Assembly: GCA_017562135.1 (NCBI GenBank)
Contig: QEYB01000629.1
Span: 434,001-498,000 of the forward strand
Direction: 5' to 3'
Length of the DNA stretch: 64,000 nucleotides
Source of the DNA: Dipylidium caninum
Taxonomy: Eukaryota; Platyhelminthes; Cestoda; Cyclophyllidea; Dipylidiidae
The notes under the pieces were generated by a model. The model was not told where the DNA came from. It made no database searches and saw only the letters and a program-made list of their open reading frames with translations. This document shows, one piece after another, positions 25,573 to 36,045 of this stretch; the first letter of the stretch is position 1, and each line of letters starts with the position of its first letter. The position numbers and the translations under genes were made by a program.

Positions 25573-28500
25573 GGAGTCCAAACAACGATGCGACCATCAT
25601 TTGGGATTGGAGGGAGTATCGGTGACTGCCATTAGCTCCGAGTGAACCTGCTGCCAAAGTGGCGGATAGACTGGCATTCTTCATGTGTTTCCCTCTCATC
25701 CGTCCACCGAACTGCCAGGACCCTCACTATCAGCTTCACTTGTCCCACCCATGGTTAGTCTCATCTCTGCTCTCGAGCTGTGTGCCATTCATTCATCTTC
25801 TTCGGTCTCCCTTTCTCCTTCCACGAAGGCAAATCCAAGTCCACGATGCATATATGGTAAATAGACACGCACACACAGGCACGCCCTCAGTCCTTCACTG
25901 TATTTGCTGGGAAGGGCTAAGATATACTCTTCAGCCCACCTCTCCGTTTACAGGTCTCCACCTTCCCGAATACGTACTTCATTCTTAATGCACTAGAGCG
26001 ACGGTGATCCGAAGGCGGTCGCACATTACGCGGGTTTATCTGTGGGTGGTTCGGTGGAGGGGTGGATACGCGAATGTCGTCTAGTGATTACCATCTCAGC
26101 GAGAAGGAGGAGGAAGAGGAGAAGTCTGTCATAAGCCCCACGTCCCTGCATTCGGTCACAGCGTCATAGCCTCCGCCCCCTGCTGGCGCACGGATAACGC
26201 AACGCTGAGTTAAAGAACATTGCGCTACACAATCTGTCACTTCCTCATCTCTGATCTCTGCACGAAGCCTTTTGGAAGGTGGCACCTGCCGGAAACTCAG
26301 AGATCCATATTTGAATTTCACGGAACTTGCGCATTGTGGTATGACTGAAGTGGGCGTAGTCGTGCATACCAACGCTACACCCGATGTGCCTACGCGCCAA
26401 AGTTTTGCGTCAGACTGGTGATATATTTCTTCCCACACAAATCCATTTGGATGCCTTGTGAACCATTCTTAGCCCCATTGACTAAGTCTCACGTTATCGC
26501 GAGTAGGGGGCGCAGGCAGCGCCTCATTTTTCAGTGACTTCGTTTCTGTCGCGAATGGTAGAGAGTGAGTGTAACGAGGTCCTCGGCTCCTATGGTCCAT
26601 GATTGATCAAGGCGAGTGATCCCTAAGGCTTCTGCGCTCGTGCCATCTGTTGCTGAGATCTCACTGATAAGTGAACCACTCCTCAGGTTCACATGTGTGG
26701 ACTGACAGTTGTCTTTGGGGGAAAATGGAACTCGCTGTCACTAGTTTACTGTTTCCCAGGAAGGTCTGCAGGCAATTCAGTTAGGACACCCGTCCTCATG
26801 CAATTTTCCCCGTGAGAGTAGGAAACACCTGTTCTTTCGCCCATGAAACAGCCCTCCTCCTCCTCTCCGAGATATTTATATTACCTGTTAGCCGGCTGAT
26901 TTCGTCCCATTATCACACTCGGTAGTCCCCGTCATTGCTGTTATCCCTAGTCAACATGGCGGAATGTTCTGTTATGCAGTGGAAGGTTCATTAAAAGCCA
27001 CTCAGAAAGGGGCTGCCAACGTGGGAGGGCGGAGATGACGACCTACAGCCTTGCGATGCTGACGCACTGATGTGTGCCGCCTCACGGGCGTACACGAGGA
27101 ATAGGACGTTGGCCTTACGGCCTCTACTCTGGTGGCGGCCTTAAGACAGCGGCGCCAGAGTGGCTGCACACGTGCTTTCGACCGAGCACTCATTTAATGG
27201 CTGTTTGTAGTCTTCGGACAACGCGCATCTCTGTTGTACGAAATTAACAAAAAATCATTTCTCTCTCTTACGCTGACCATTACCGAGAGGATACATGATT
27301 TGGGAAAGAGGACTCATTTTCAGACTCTTTGCCTGAAGTCTTGTGCCTTCACCCTCTCCTGTGGCACTCTTCATCTCAGCCTCGGTTTACGCTCCACCAA
27401 AACCAGGATTTTTCATTGTCCGCAGACTTCGCTACGGCCTCTCCCCTTCCTCAGCCACGTCGTCTTCGTATGAGATATAGGCAGTCAAATCCACTTCTCC
27501 TTCACGAGGAAAATTAATTTGACTGGCTACGCCGCACCATAGGCAATTAACGCGGTGGATAGTGTTTTGCGGCCTACTAGAAAGCCCTTAGAAGTTGCCG
27601 CCCCAGTCAGATTTCCTATGAACAGGGGACAGTGCGAATGCGGCTGCGGCTGCGTACAGAGTAGAGGTGGCTGTCGGTTTCACCAGCAGGCACAGGAGCG
27701 TTGAAGAAAGGCATAAATTTAAATACCTCAGGGCAGACTTGCAGTGGCACCAGAAGCAGAGCAGCAGCGTCAAAACACGCCACGTGGGCACCGGAGGCTC
27801 CCCGGCGGTAGCAAATTGCGTGGACGTTGTCGAGCGTTGAGGAGTTAAGTGTTGAAAGAAGGATAAATGCGAGCTTGTTGGTGTAAAAAATTATACGCAA
27901 TTACTCTCCGTCCCAAAAGGCAAGACTTCAGCGGCCTCCTTAAAAAGATCAATTTCAAAGTCAACCGGCCAAGCCTCTCACCGAAGGTTGAGGTACATTG
28001 ATGTCCCAACGACGACCCTCTGGTCATCTCCACAAATCTTGGCCGTGATTATCGCAATGCAAGTCATTCACGTGAAAACTATTACCACTTCGTAGTTAAG
28101 TAGAAAAGCATAAACACTTGAAGTCTGCAGGATGTGGCGAAGTAGGAACGCAAGCGTTTAAGTCGATCTCTGCAACTCCACACTGTCCTGACATTTTCCT
28201 TCCTAAATGTTAACAAAATACTAATTGTTGCTTCCCTTCTTACAAATCATGCAATTGAACGAAATGTGAGGACGTTTCATGGCAAGCGACGGTGGATGGA
28301 AGTACGAAAATTAGACTGTTTTGGAAATACAATCTGGAAAGCCAAGAATCGGCGTATTCGAATCGCAAGTGTAAAAACATCTGGTTCGATAAAATCCCGC
28401 TTTGGCTTAATTTTTCCAAAAGGTAAAGCACATGCAGAGGAAGCTTTTAGAGGACGTAATTCGCCATCTAAAGAGCTCGTTTTGGAAATAAACCATTGTT

Positions 28501-29454
28501 TGCCGGTTCTTACGCAACAATGAAGTACGTTGTCGGCCTTTATATTTGCAACAGTGGCATCCTGCGTCTACTCAGAAGGTCGAGAGAGCCGTGCTATTTC
28601 CACTAGTTCCGCCCGCCGCTCCACCCTGCAGGACTGCTGATTGCGGTCTGGGTCTAGAGACGCCGGTTCAGCAAAAGCCGTGGTTATCCTGGGCATTGCG
28701 GTGATGCCATTTCCATCCCTCGGCGGTCTTGGCAACTCATAGCCTTGGGGCGCGGCTTCCACCAAGTAGGTAGAGCCACCTATTTTCCTTTAATTTGACT
28801 CAAAAAAGATTTTTTATGATGATTTACAAGTCAGATAATAATAAGTGACAAGTATAGTTGTTAAGGTGTTCGAAGTGAAGAATTCATTCTCCCATAGGTG
28901 ACAACTTCTGTGTGGCGAAACCCATCCCCGCCCCGCAAAGACAAAAACTTTTAACTGAAGTTAACTTGTTTTTCTGGGCAATGGAGAAATGGGCGGCTTA
29001 TTTTCTTCAGCGAAATCGAGGCTTTCACCGCTTATCTACCGTTTAACTTCCCTCTGTGCCAAGGTCGGCTCTCTACTTTCTCGTTAACAGGACCAGTCCC
29101 CAACTTATAACTACTGAGAGGTGAGATAGGAGTGAAAATGCTGCTGCGATTAGGACTACCGCGTCAGAAAGAGTGACCGGAAGGATGCGAAGACGAGTAG
29201 CATGATTGCTTTACTCATTTCCTTGAACAATTCGCCTGTGCATCTATCCAACCATTCGATCAGTCATCACATCACGGTCGGCGCCGCGCATCTCCTCACA
29301 GTTAAAAAACAGTTTCCAGCACTCTTTTTAACGGCGCATGAGCTTCGCATCGATATCCACACTTCCTTCTCTTCCTCCTTCCCCTCAACTGCCCGACCAC
29401 AAGGGAGACACCGCATCTTGTGGCTGTGTTTATCGACCATGCCACACATCTCCT
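25573..29454. other. Spacer between the inverted-repeat arms
   Basis: 3.88 kb of mostly unique-looking sequence. No transposase, reverse transcriptase or other mobile-element gene is visible. It includes one minus-strand coding-like block (28,566-28,780). Confidence 0.6.
28566..28780 (-). CDS. Coding-like block, possible terminal exon of an unidentified gene
   Basis: The minus strand is open from the acceptor-like aaaggaaaatag and reads GGSTYLVEAAPQGYELPRPP, then an Arg/Glu/Pro-rich end finishing ARLSRPSE before a stop. The composition is tail-like and unlike the surrounding intergenic DNA. No family recognised. It could close the gene whose blocks appear at 30.9-36.0 kb, in which case the right inverted-repeat arm would be intronic. 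The link is conjecture. Confidence 0.3.
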
Positions 29455-29689
29455 CTTCTCCTATTCTCCCCATCCTCAAGTGCATCTTCTCGTACAATTC
29501 CAATTGCAATTGAAATTCCAACTCAACTTCCAATCCCACTTCCCTCTCCACACCGCCTCATTCTCCCAACACTGCTCCCTGCTGTGAGCACGCATTCCCT
29601 CCACCCTGAGAACCCTCGTCCGTGGCGTCTGCTTTGAGGGCGGAAGCGTGCACAACGCCCTCGATGTTGAGGCATGTGCAGCGAGGTGG

Positions 29690-29770
29690 TGTTGGGAGGA
29701 GGTGGGGGTGGATGGGTGGGTGGATGAGGGGTGGGTGAGTGGGGAGGGAGGGAGGGGGGAGGGAGGATGG
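29690..29770 (+). other. G-run tract, possible G-quadruplex
   Basis: Many closely spaced runs of three to six G (ggtggggg, gagggagggagggggg) on the plus strand, with the C-rich mirror in the left arm at about 25,260-25,335. The spacing permits intramolecular G-quadruplexes; formation is inferred. Confidence 0.6.
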
Positions 29771-30089
29771 TGTCAGAAGGAGGCCTTCTAACTCTGTCGC
29801 AGTGCATTGGCAGTCGTTCAAGTCGGGCATGGCAGAGGTCACATGGGGTCAGGTGTTTCTCGAGACAAGGCTGGTGGACAGAGGTGCAAACCTGGATTAG
29901 GAGATTGAGCTGACAGCATGATCTGTTTGTGCTTGCTGCCGCTGCGACAACGAGTAGCGCATGGATGAGGAGGGTTGGTCCTCGAGTCGCGGGACTTGGA
30001 GTTTGACGTGGCTGGACGCGCAGCCACCGTGAATGCGAGGTGGGTGTGTGCCGGTGGTGTCGAGGGACGACGTGGTGAGGTGTTTGACG

Positions 30090-30124
30090 GAGGCGAGGCG
30101 AGGCGAGGCGAGGCGAGGCGAGGC
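30090..30124 (+). repeat. (GAGGC)7 minisatellite in the right arm
   Basis: Seven perfect gaggc units. The 15-nt difference from the left arm explains most of the length difference between the arms. Confidence 0.95.
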
Positions 30125-30864
30125 TGAAGACGCAGTGAGGAAGGCGAGTCAAGAGGAAGTGGTGATGGTGACACGAGCCACGTGGAGTGGTGGTAGTGGA
30201 AGTTGGGGACGCGTGCTATTTGTTGTTTGATGTGTGCTGTGTGTTGGTGGGTGCAGAGAGGAGTGAGGAGTGAGGAGTGAGGGGGGAGGAGTCGAGTGTT
30301 GCCGAGTGGCTGTTGCTCAAGCCTTGGAGTTGAGCGAGTGGACCGAGATAAGAGCACCCTCGGTTGACTCTCTCCCCTCCTGCTTCGAACCCGTTGGCAG
30401 TTATGGAGGCACTTCTTAGAGAAGCTGCCATCTCTGTGCATCGCTATGAAACACGAATTTTGATCTCGATCTCTTTTCCAGCAATTATTTTTAAAACTTC
30501 ATCCTTTCGCAGTAACTTTGACCCTCAAGATCCCCAATTTAAAAGGAAATTTGGAATTATTACCCTCTCCTTTCCTAATTTCAGCAATTTCTTTAGCTTT
30601 TCTGATTCCTCTTTCTTATTGGACTTAGTTTGCCCAGATATTTATATATATAAGTTGATACATACAATTTGCGTTAAAAATTAAATAGTCAGAAAAGTTC
30701 TTCCGAATTTATGGCCCTGACAATTTATCGTCGAGATTTCTGAAGTTCATTGTTTTATTTCACGCTGTTTCCTCCCTCTATTTTATGCCTCACTTGGGTC
30801 GAACTGCCTAAAATGAGGAGAATTACCTTAATGCAGTTGCCCAAATCGCCCCGTGTGCAACAAA

Positions 30865-31165
30865 CAGAATTCGACTGTAGCACGTTTTAAAATTACGCGT
30901 TGCGAGCCGAACAGACGTCGTCGTGCCCTCCCGTCGCAGGTCTGCACCGACGGGCGTAATTGTGACACCATCCCTGTCCATACTCTCGGCACCATCCTAC
31001 AGTTCCAGCCACAACTCGTCCACATGCGGCGAGCACCTGTCGGCTCTTAATAGGGCCGACCAAGCACCAAATGGCGGCTTCCCACTCGATCGGACGATTA
31101 CCGCCGCTGTGAAGGCAAAGAATGCGCCACACGAGTAGTGCAACAATGAAGAAACTCAAGCGCAT
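30865..31165 (-). CDS. Coding-like block of an unidentified gene
   Basis: After an acceptor-like ttgccttcacag, one frame reads RADRCSPHVDELWLEL. After a stop it continues in the same frame as DGAESMDRDGVTITPVGAD and RREGTTTSVRLATR, followed by a possible donor (c|gtaatt). Acidic and polar residues alternate as in a folded extracellular or luminal domain. No family is recognised, and a competing frame is open for 94 codons. Confidence 0.3.
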
Positions 31166-31284
31166 TTCACCTCCCATCTGAAGCGTCTACATGGCCAAAA
31201 CGCACTCACGTAGGCCATTGACTTGATGAACGGAGGAAGCTACAAGTGTCGCATAGAAGCACCCTCTAGCCTCCCTCGTTGAAA

Positions 31285-31530
31285 CAGTGTTCCTCAAAAT
31301 ATGAATCCTCGCTTTTACAGTCAACAGGTCACCGAGCCTCCGAAAAGACCATTTCGAAGGCGATCAGATTGGCGATCGGTGACATAATCGAGGTGCGGGA
31401 AGCTGGTTCACCGTGGACACGCGGCTTCAGCAAATGCGCAAGGTTCATGGGTTCAGCAGTCCGATATTCGGACGACATCAGCCACAAGAGCCTCTTCTTG
31501 GAAGGCTCGAATGGCCGCATTCGCGATAAG
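31285..31530 (-). CDS. Weak coding-like block
   Basis: The minus strand reads AAIRAFQEEALVADVVRIS before a stop, and an alternative frame is open for 63 codons. Amphipathic composition is the only support. Boundaries are unknown. Confidence 0.2.
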
Positions 31531-31669
31531 AAGAAGCAAATGTAGCTAACTTAAGTGTGAGTTCTGACTTTGCTGAATTATCAATGAATTCCCTTGTGAG
31601 AGCGTGGCGAGGTATTGCATAGAAGCTGCAAATACGTTTATTATGGAGTTTCGCCGAGTTGGTTCCCGC

Positions 31670-31854
31670 ACAAAGCTCAGTAAATAAGATTAATCGAGTC
31701 TCTCCACGGAACACTTTATAGTCCTCGAAAGCCACTAATGTACGCAACTGACTTTCGCCCTGTGGAACTGAACCGTAGACCAGCACTGTATCTAAAAAGG
31801 AGTACTCGCGATCGAGCCTCAGTGGAAAAGACACTTCCAGCACGGTGCGTGCAC
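31670..31854 (-). CDS. Coding-like exon of an unidentified gene
   Basis: Acceptor caccttttccag is followed by ARTVLEVSFPLRLDREYSF, LDTVLVYGSVPQGESQLRTL and VAFEDYKVFRGETRL. The alternation of hydrophobic and polar residues suggests a beta-rich domain. It vaguely resembles the central part of the ciliary transition-zone protein TMEM231, but I cannot confirm that by eye. The 3' boundary is unclear. Confidence 0.4.
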
Positions 31855-32757
31855 CTGGAAAAGGTGGGAGGCGTCAGCTCCCCCTGACGTAGGGCGGCGT
31901 ACTGTCTTCACCGACGTCGTAAATGCTGTCAGAAAATATAGAGGTTTAACATCAACCCGAAAGGAGGCCGAGAGGCAATGGACTCGGCCTCATGATGGGA
32001 TCTGAATCTGGCCCTTAAGCCTGAGTCTTCCTGGTAGATACATCAGGGTGTTCTCGAGCATTACGAAGACCTTCTCCTTCGAATGGTTAAGGATCACTTA
32101 TTTACTACTTGGCAGAGAGTTACTTTCACGTCAATCTGCTTGGGTTGCGTTTGACGGTGGTACGCGTTTCGTCGGAAGGGTGATGGGAGGTCCTGTTCCA
32201 TGTGAAGCAGTCATTCATTGAGTCACCGACTATTTCGCGCTCTATCACCACGCAGGCTCGGCCACAGTGATGAGGATGGAAGTCCTGACGAGCAGTCCAA
32301 CCACAACTGCATGTGCTCCTTCCTGCTTCTTCGAGTTTTCTCATCGACATTCATTTTCTTTTGCATTAAGGTGGCTCCCCGCTCTGCACCGCTCACTCGG
32401 TTATCGTACCATCTTTGGCCAAGCAGGCAAAAAACAACTCCGCTCGCCGATCTTTCACTCCTCATATCAAGGAGTCTCAGTTACCGTTAATCACCCCGTT
32501 CTCCATGCCGAAAGGAGTGAAAAGACGAATTAATTGGCGGAAGTTGGATGAACGGCCCGTTTTTTGAAGGCTAAGAAGTTGGCACACTTCGGTTAATCAA
32601 AAATATTTACCTTTAGACCTCATTCCTCCTCCTTCCCCTCTCTTCGGCTGTTGTACCGTCCTAGAGCAGACCGGAATTACAGGAAAATCACGCTTCCGTG
32701 TTCGTAGAAAGTGGAGTCCCATTGGCAGAGGTGGATGGATAAATTTACCCCCCCTAC

Positions 32758-32912
32758 CAGGTAGACCAAGTATGTTTGTTTGGGTGCTATGCTAAACTCC
32801 ATGCCTCGCAGCTCGCTCACTGCCTTCGTGTTGAGTAAACGGAAAGCGATCACCACTTCTTCGATGTGCTCATCCACATCCAGTTTGTGTGAAGACAAGA
32901 TCCGATACAAAT
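32758..32912 (-). CDS. Coding-like exon of an unidentified gene
   Basis: Acceptor aaaatttag and donor ctg|gtaggg bound an open block that reads SSHKLDVDEHIEEVVIAFRL, then LNTKAVSELRGMEFSIAPKQ and TYLVYL. It looks like genuine protein sequence (charged helix then beta strand). No family recognised. It lies just upstream, in the gene's direction, of the exon at 31.67-31.85 kb. Confidence 0.4.
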
Positions 32913-32989
32913 CTAAATTTTGTTGTTACGGTCAAGATAGATTATAAATTTCCATTTCTCTGGTTAAGAAAATTATTTTCTTATGATTA

Positions 32990-33945
32990 GGAGGGATGTC
33001 AATGCCAACGATGGGAGGGGAATATTTACGTCACTGTGTGCCATTTTTGTTCGATCAAGGATTGAAGGCAAAGGAAGCAGTGAAAAGGATTAACGTCTCT
33101 TACGACGATGTTCTTTACGGAAAGAAGGCTCAAAAATGGTTTAAAAAATGGAAAAAGGTAGCTCGAGCATGTTTAACGAAAGGAACGGCTTCAAAAACTA
33201 GATGATGATATTGTGAGGGTAGTGGTGGATTCAGATTCTTAGCAAAATCCTAGGAAGTTTTCGCTCAAGATTTCCGGTCCATGGTCTAAAGGTCGGACTC
33301 ATCCTCATCGCATAGGAGAAGTGCGTAAGCAAAGAATTCGGTTTCCTCACGAATTGACAGAGACTGCACTCGATCAACGGCATGAAATCTGTCCGTCATT
33401 CTTGTCTCGGTACGAAACCTGCCCGTTCTGCGACGAAATGTAGTTGAAGGTAAGACGGAGGTGCTACTCGATGACTGCATGTGCGGAAAAAATACGACAT
33501 TCTCCCAGAGAAGCGCCTAGCCCCACACCTAAACCATCTCAACAACTAAGAAGGCGCCTGTTTGTTAGCGATGGACCTTTTTCAGGAATTATCCATCAGG
33601 ACTTGCTCGAACCTGCTCAAATCGTCGAAACGACAGCGTACGGTAAAACCCTCGAGCGAATGAAGAACGGCGCGGTAACAGCAGACCTCGTGTTGTAAAC
33701 ACACAACAGCGAACAGATCAGGGAGGTTGGATGTAAGCTCTTATCCCAACCGTCCTAATCACCAGAACCTGCACAGTCGTTAGGTGAACATGCATTAAGT
33801 GATAGAAACTTCGCCAATATTTGAAAAGTGAAGAAACACTTGGGAAAAGTTTATCGGCGCAAAAACGTTAGACTGCCTATGCGTTGGAAAAAAATTTTGC
33901 CACGATTATAAGAACTTTATTGTTGAGTAAAATGTGGGGGTGTGT
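32990..33945 (+). mobile_element. Degenerate mariner (Tc1/mariner) transposon
   Basis: The plus strand carries a decayed mariner transposase in collinear pieces. The N-terminal helix-turn-helix region comes first (LRHCVPFLFDQGLKAKEAVK, then YGKKAQKWFKKWKK), then LDDDIVRVVVDSD, then GEVRKQRIRFPHELTE with ICPSFLSR. The FPHELTE corresponds to the mariner WVPHEL signature. Next are GIIHQDLLEP with TAYGKTLERMKN, a relic of YSPDLAPSD (SPEPAQS), and a C-terminal LPMRWKKI. Several frameshifts and stops separate the pieces, so it cannot encode an active enzyme. Terminal inverted repeats were not identified. The length (about 0.95 kb) fits a full mariner coding region. Confidence 0.88.
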
Positions 33946-34059
33946 AAATACACACATGTGGGCCGCCGACGGAGAAAAAAATTTTTGCTCCCTTGTCGGA
34001 TTACCTAATGTGTGACAACATGCCAACACAGAGGGAAATGAGATCGCCTCCGAGGTTAC

Positions 34060-34289
34060 CAGACAAAACTTTTGTGCGCGTCTTCAAGTCCCGTGAGTTG
34101 GCGAAAGGCGGCAGTGAGTGCTTTAGACTCGTCTGGGAAATGGCTGACCCTCGGGGGACGCCAGTGATGTCTTGGTGTCCTCGCCTCTTCGGAAAGCGGA
34201 CTTTGCCGACGCACCATCGCCGAGAGGCAACCTTCATGAGGCCTCCTCTCGGCTCGTCCACCTCTCCTTGGCGATTCCCAGGACCACCA
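34060..34289 (-). CDS. Possible exon of an unidentified gene
   Basis: Acceptor-like acgttcag and donor-like ctg|gtaacc flank a block open in two minus frames. One reads GEVDEPRGGLMKVASRRW with KVRFPKRRGHQDITGVPRGS; the other contains HFPDESKALTAAFRQLTGLE. A plus-strand frame of 109 codons also overlaps. Without homology the strand and frame are uncertain. Confidence 0.25.
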
Positions 34290-35864
34290 CTGAACGTAAA
34301 TATAGGTAGGAAGCAAAAATAACACTTGATCATGCAATGTTTTATATTTAGTCAAATGACTTCCATCAACATCTATAATTATCTGCTAACGATTGAGCAA
34401 AATACACACGTCTTCTTAAAAAAATCTTTATTAGTAGTCTTAATAAACTATTAAGAGTCTTTCATAATGTCATTTTTAGTTATTGTAATTTTTTTTCTTG
34501 TGAATTAACTTCAATCACGTAAATTGAAATTATATCGGTCGGATGAAAATCGTTGAAATTGCATATCGTGGAGAAGTTAATTTGTCGTCGTTCAGCGTTA
34601 TCGTGTCGCACCGGTCGACTAAAGCTGGCTGCTTCTTCTTTTGGACGTCTGTAACGTTTTGGTTTAGTCTGATTGTTGGAAGGAGGGGAAGTGGATCACT
34701 TCTTAGGCATTTCACGTTATGTCATCACCACTTTTTGATTATATTTCGACTCAGGGTGTTTTCCATTCGCTTCATCATAAAACTCACTTTTCATCACGAG
34801 TGATGAATTGGTGTGAAGGCTACAGACATCGCGTAGTGTGAAGGAGGCGACAAAGATGGACATTTGCTCTCGCGCTTGATCACCTGCAGATACTTCAGTC
34901 CTACGACACACGAGTCTAATTTTTGGCTTTATTTATTGTACGCAGACATGTTAACACGGCAGCGCGGCTATTTCCTTTCGAGCTTAGACCCAAGTTCACA
35001 AATAGTCTCGTAGGGGGATCGGATTCCTCAGTCTTCCTTAACTCGTCTTCCTCGTTATCAACATCAACTGGCGGTCCTCATCGAGGCACATTGAAGGTAC
35101 TCAAGTTGTCAAAATGAAATTTTTAACCAACGTCGAGCATCGTTACCCTAGTGGACCAGTCTCCAAATGCTTCATTAATGTTTTCTGAGGCTTTTTGTAC
35201 TTCGCTATGTTTCAATATGAACTCGTATCAGAAAAGAAAGTGTATATTGCTACTTGTTTCCATCCTGTCTTGAAAATAAAATAAGATGGGAAATATTCAG
35301 GAAAGAGTTTTGCTAACTTAGTGAGGAAAATACCTTTGAAACTTGTGTTTAAAAAATACCTACCACTCGTTGCAATGCATCTCTCTCAGTCGCAGCTGAA
35401 CACAGACTGAACAGGAACGTCCGTTTCACAGTTTCCAACCTTATAATTACATGCCAGATTATTCTATTATTCACCTTTCCAATCACCACATCGCTACAAC
35501 CGTGAAACTTTCATGCATCATTTCCGTCTGCACGAGACAAACTAGCTCTGGTGATTTTCACTGTCTTTGACGAAATACTTACTGCAAGTACAGCGTCGTT
35601 TAGGAAAGAAGGGGGAGAAGAAGACCTCTCCTTAGTTACAAAACTTCCCGCATATGCACCTTCTTCCCATTTCATGAGAGTTTCATCGCCTTGTACCCTC
35701 CTTCGGCTATGGGATGTTGGCTTTCTTGTTGGTGGTGGGAGTAGGTAAAAAATCTGTCTTTATGTAACATTAATCCCTATTGAAATTGGACCTTGAAACA
35801 GTTTTCAAGAGCTCGGCAGAAAGTGTTTGATACCTGTTGACAAGTCTTCCATGCCCAGACTCAC

Positions 35865-36045
35865 ACTTATGCCGTTCCAGTAAGTTAGGCCTTCATAGAC
35901 AGAGCGGGACATCTCCAAAAGGCAGTCCTGCCAGACGACATAACCATCCTTTTGTGGTAAAGCAGCCTCGAGCTTTTCAATTGCAAGCGAATGCTTTCAT
36001 CGACAGTAACATCGCTTTCCTCCACGTGAGCAGACCTAGCTTTTC
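35865..36045 (-). CDS. Coding-like exon of an unidentified gene
   Basis: The minus strand reads AHVEESDVTVDESI and then, one frame over, AIEKLEAALPQKDGYVVWQD and CLLEMSRSVYEGLTYWNGIS up to a strong donor (agt|gtgagt). The frame change resembles those in the receptor gene. The composition is convincingly protein-like (helical, Trp and Tyr rich), but I recognise no family. The acceptor was not located. Confidence 0.38.

Larger units (their letters stand above)
29455..30413 (-). repeat. Right arm of a long inverted repeat
   Basis: About 959 bp, the inverted copy of 24,632-25,572. Small substitutions and tandem-unit differences separate the arms (seven gaggc units here against four), so they are not an exact assembly duplicate. 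The inner and outer flanks of the two arms share no similarity that I can see. Confidence 0.95.

Noticed and set aside
31670..31854. TMEM231 assignment for the minus-strand coding-like exon
   Set aside because: Only a vague pattern resemblance by eye; neighbouring blocks do not clearly continue that family.
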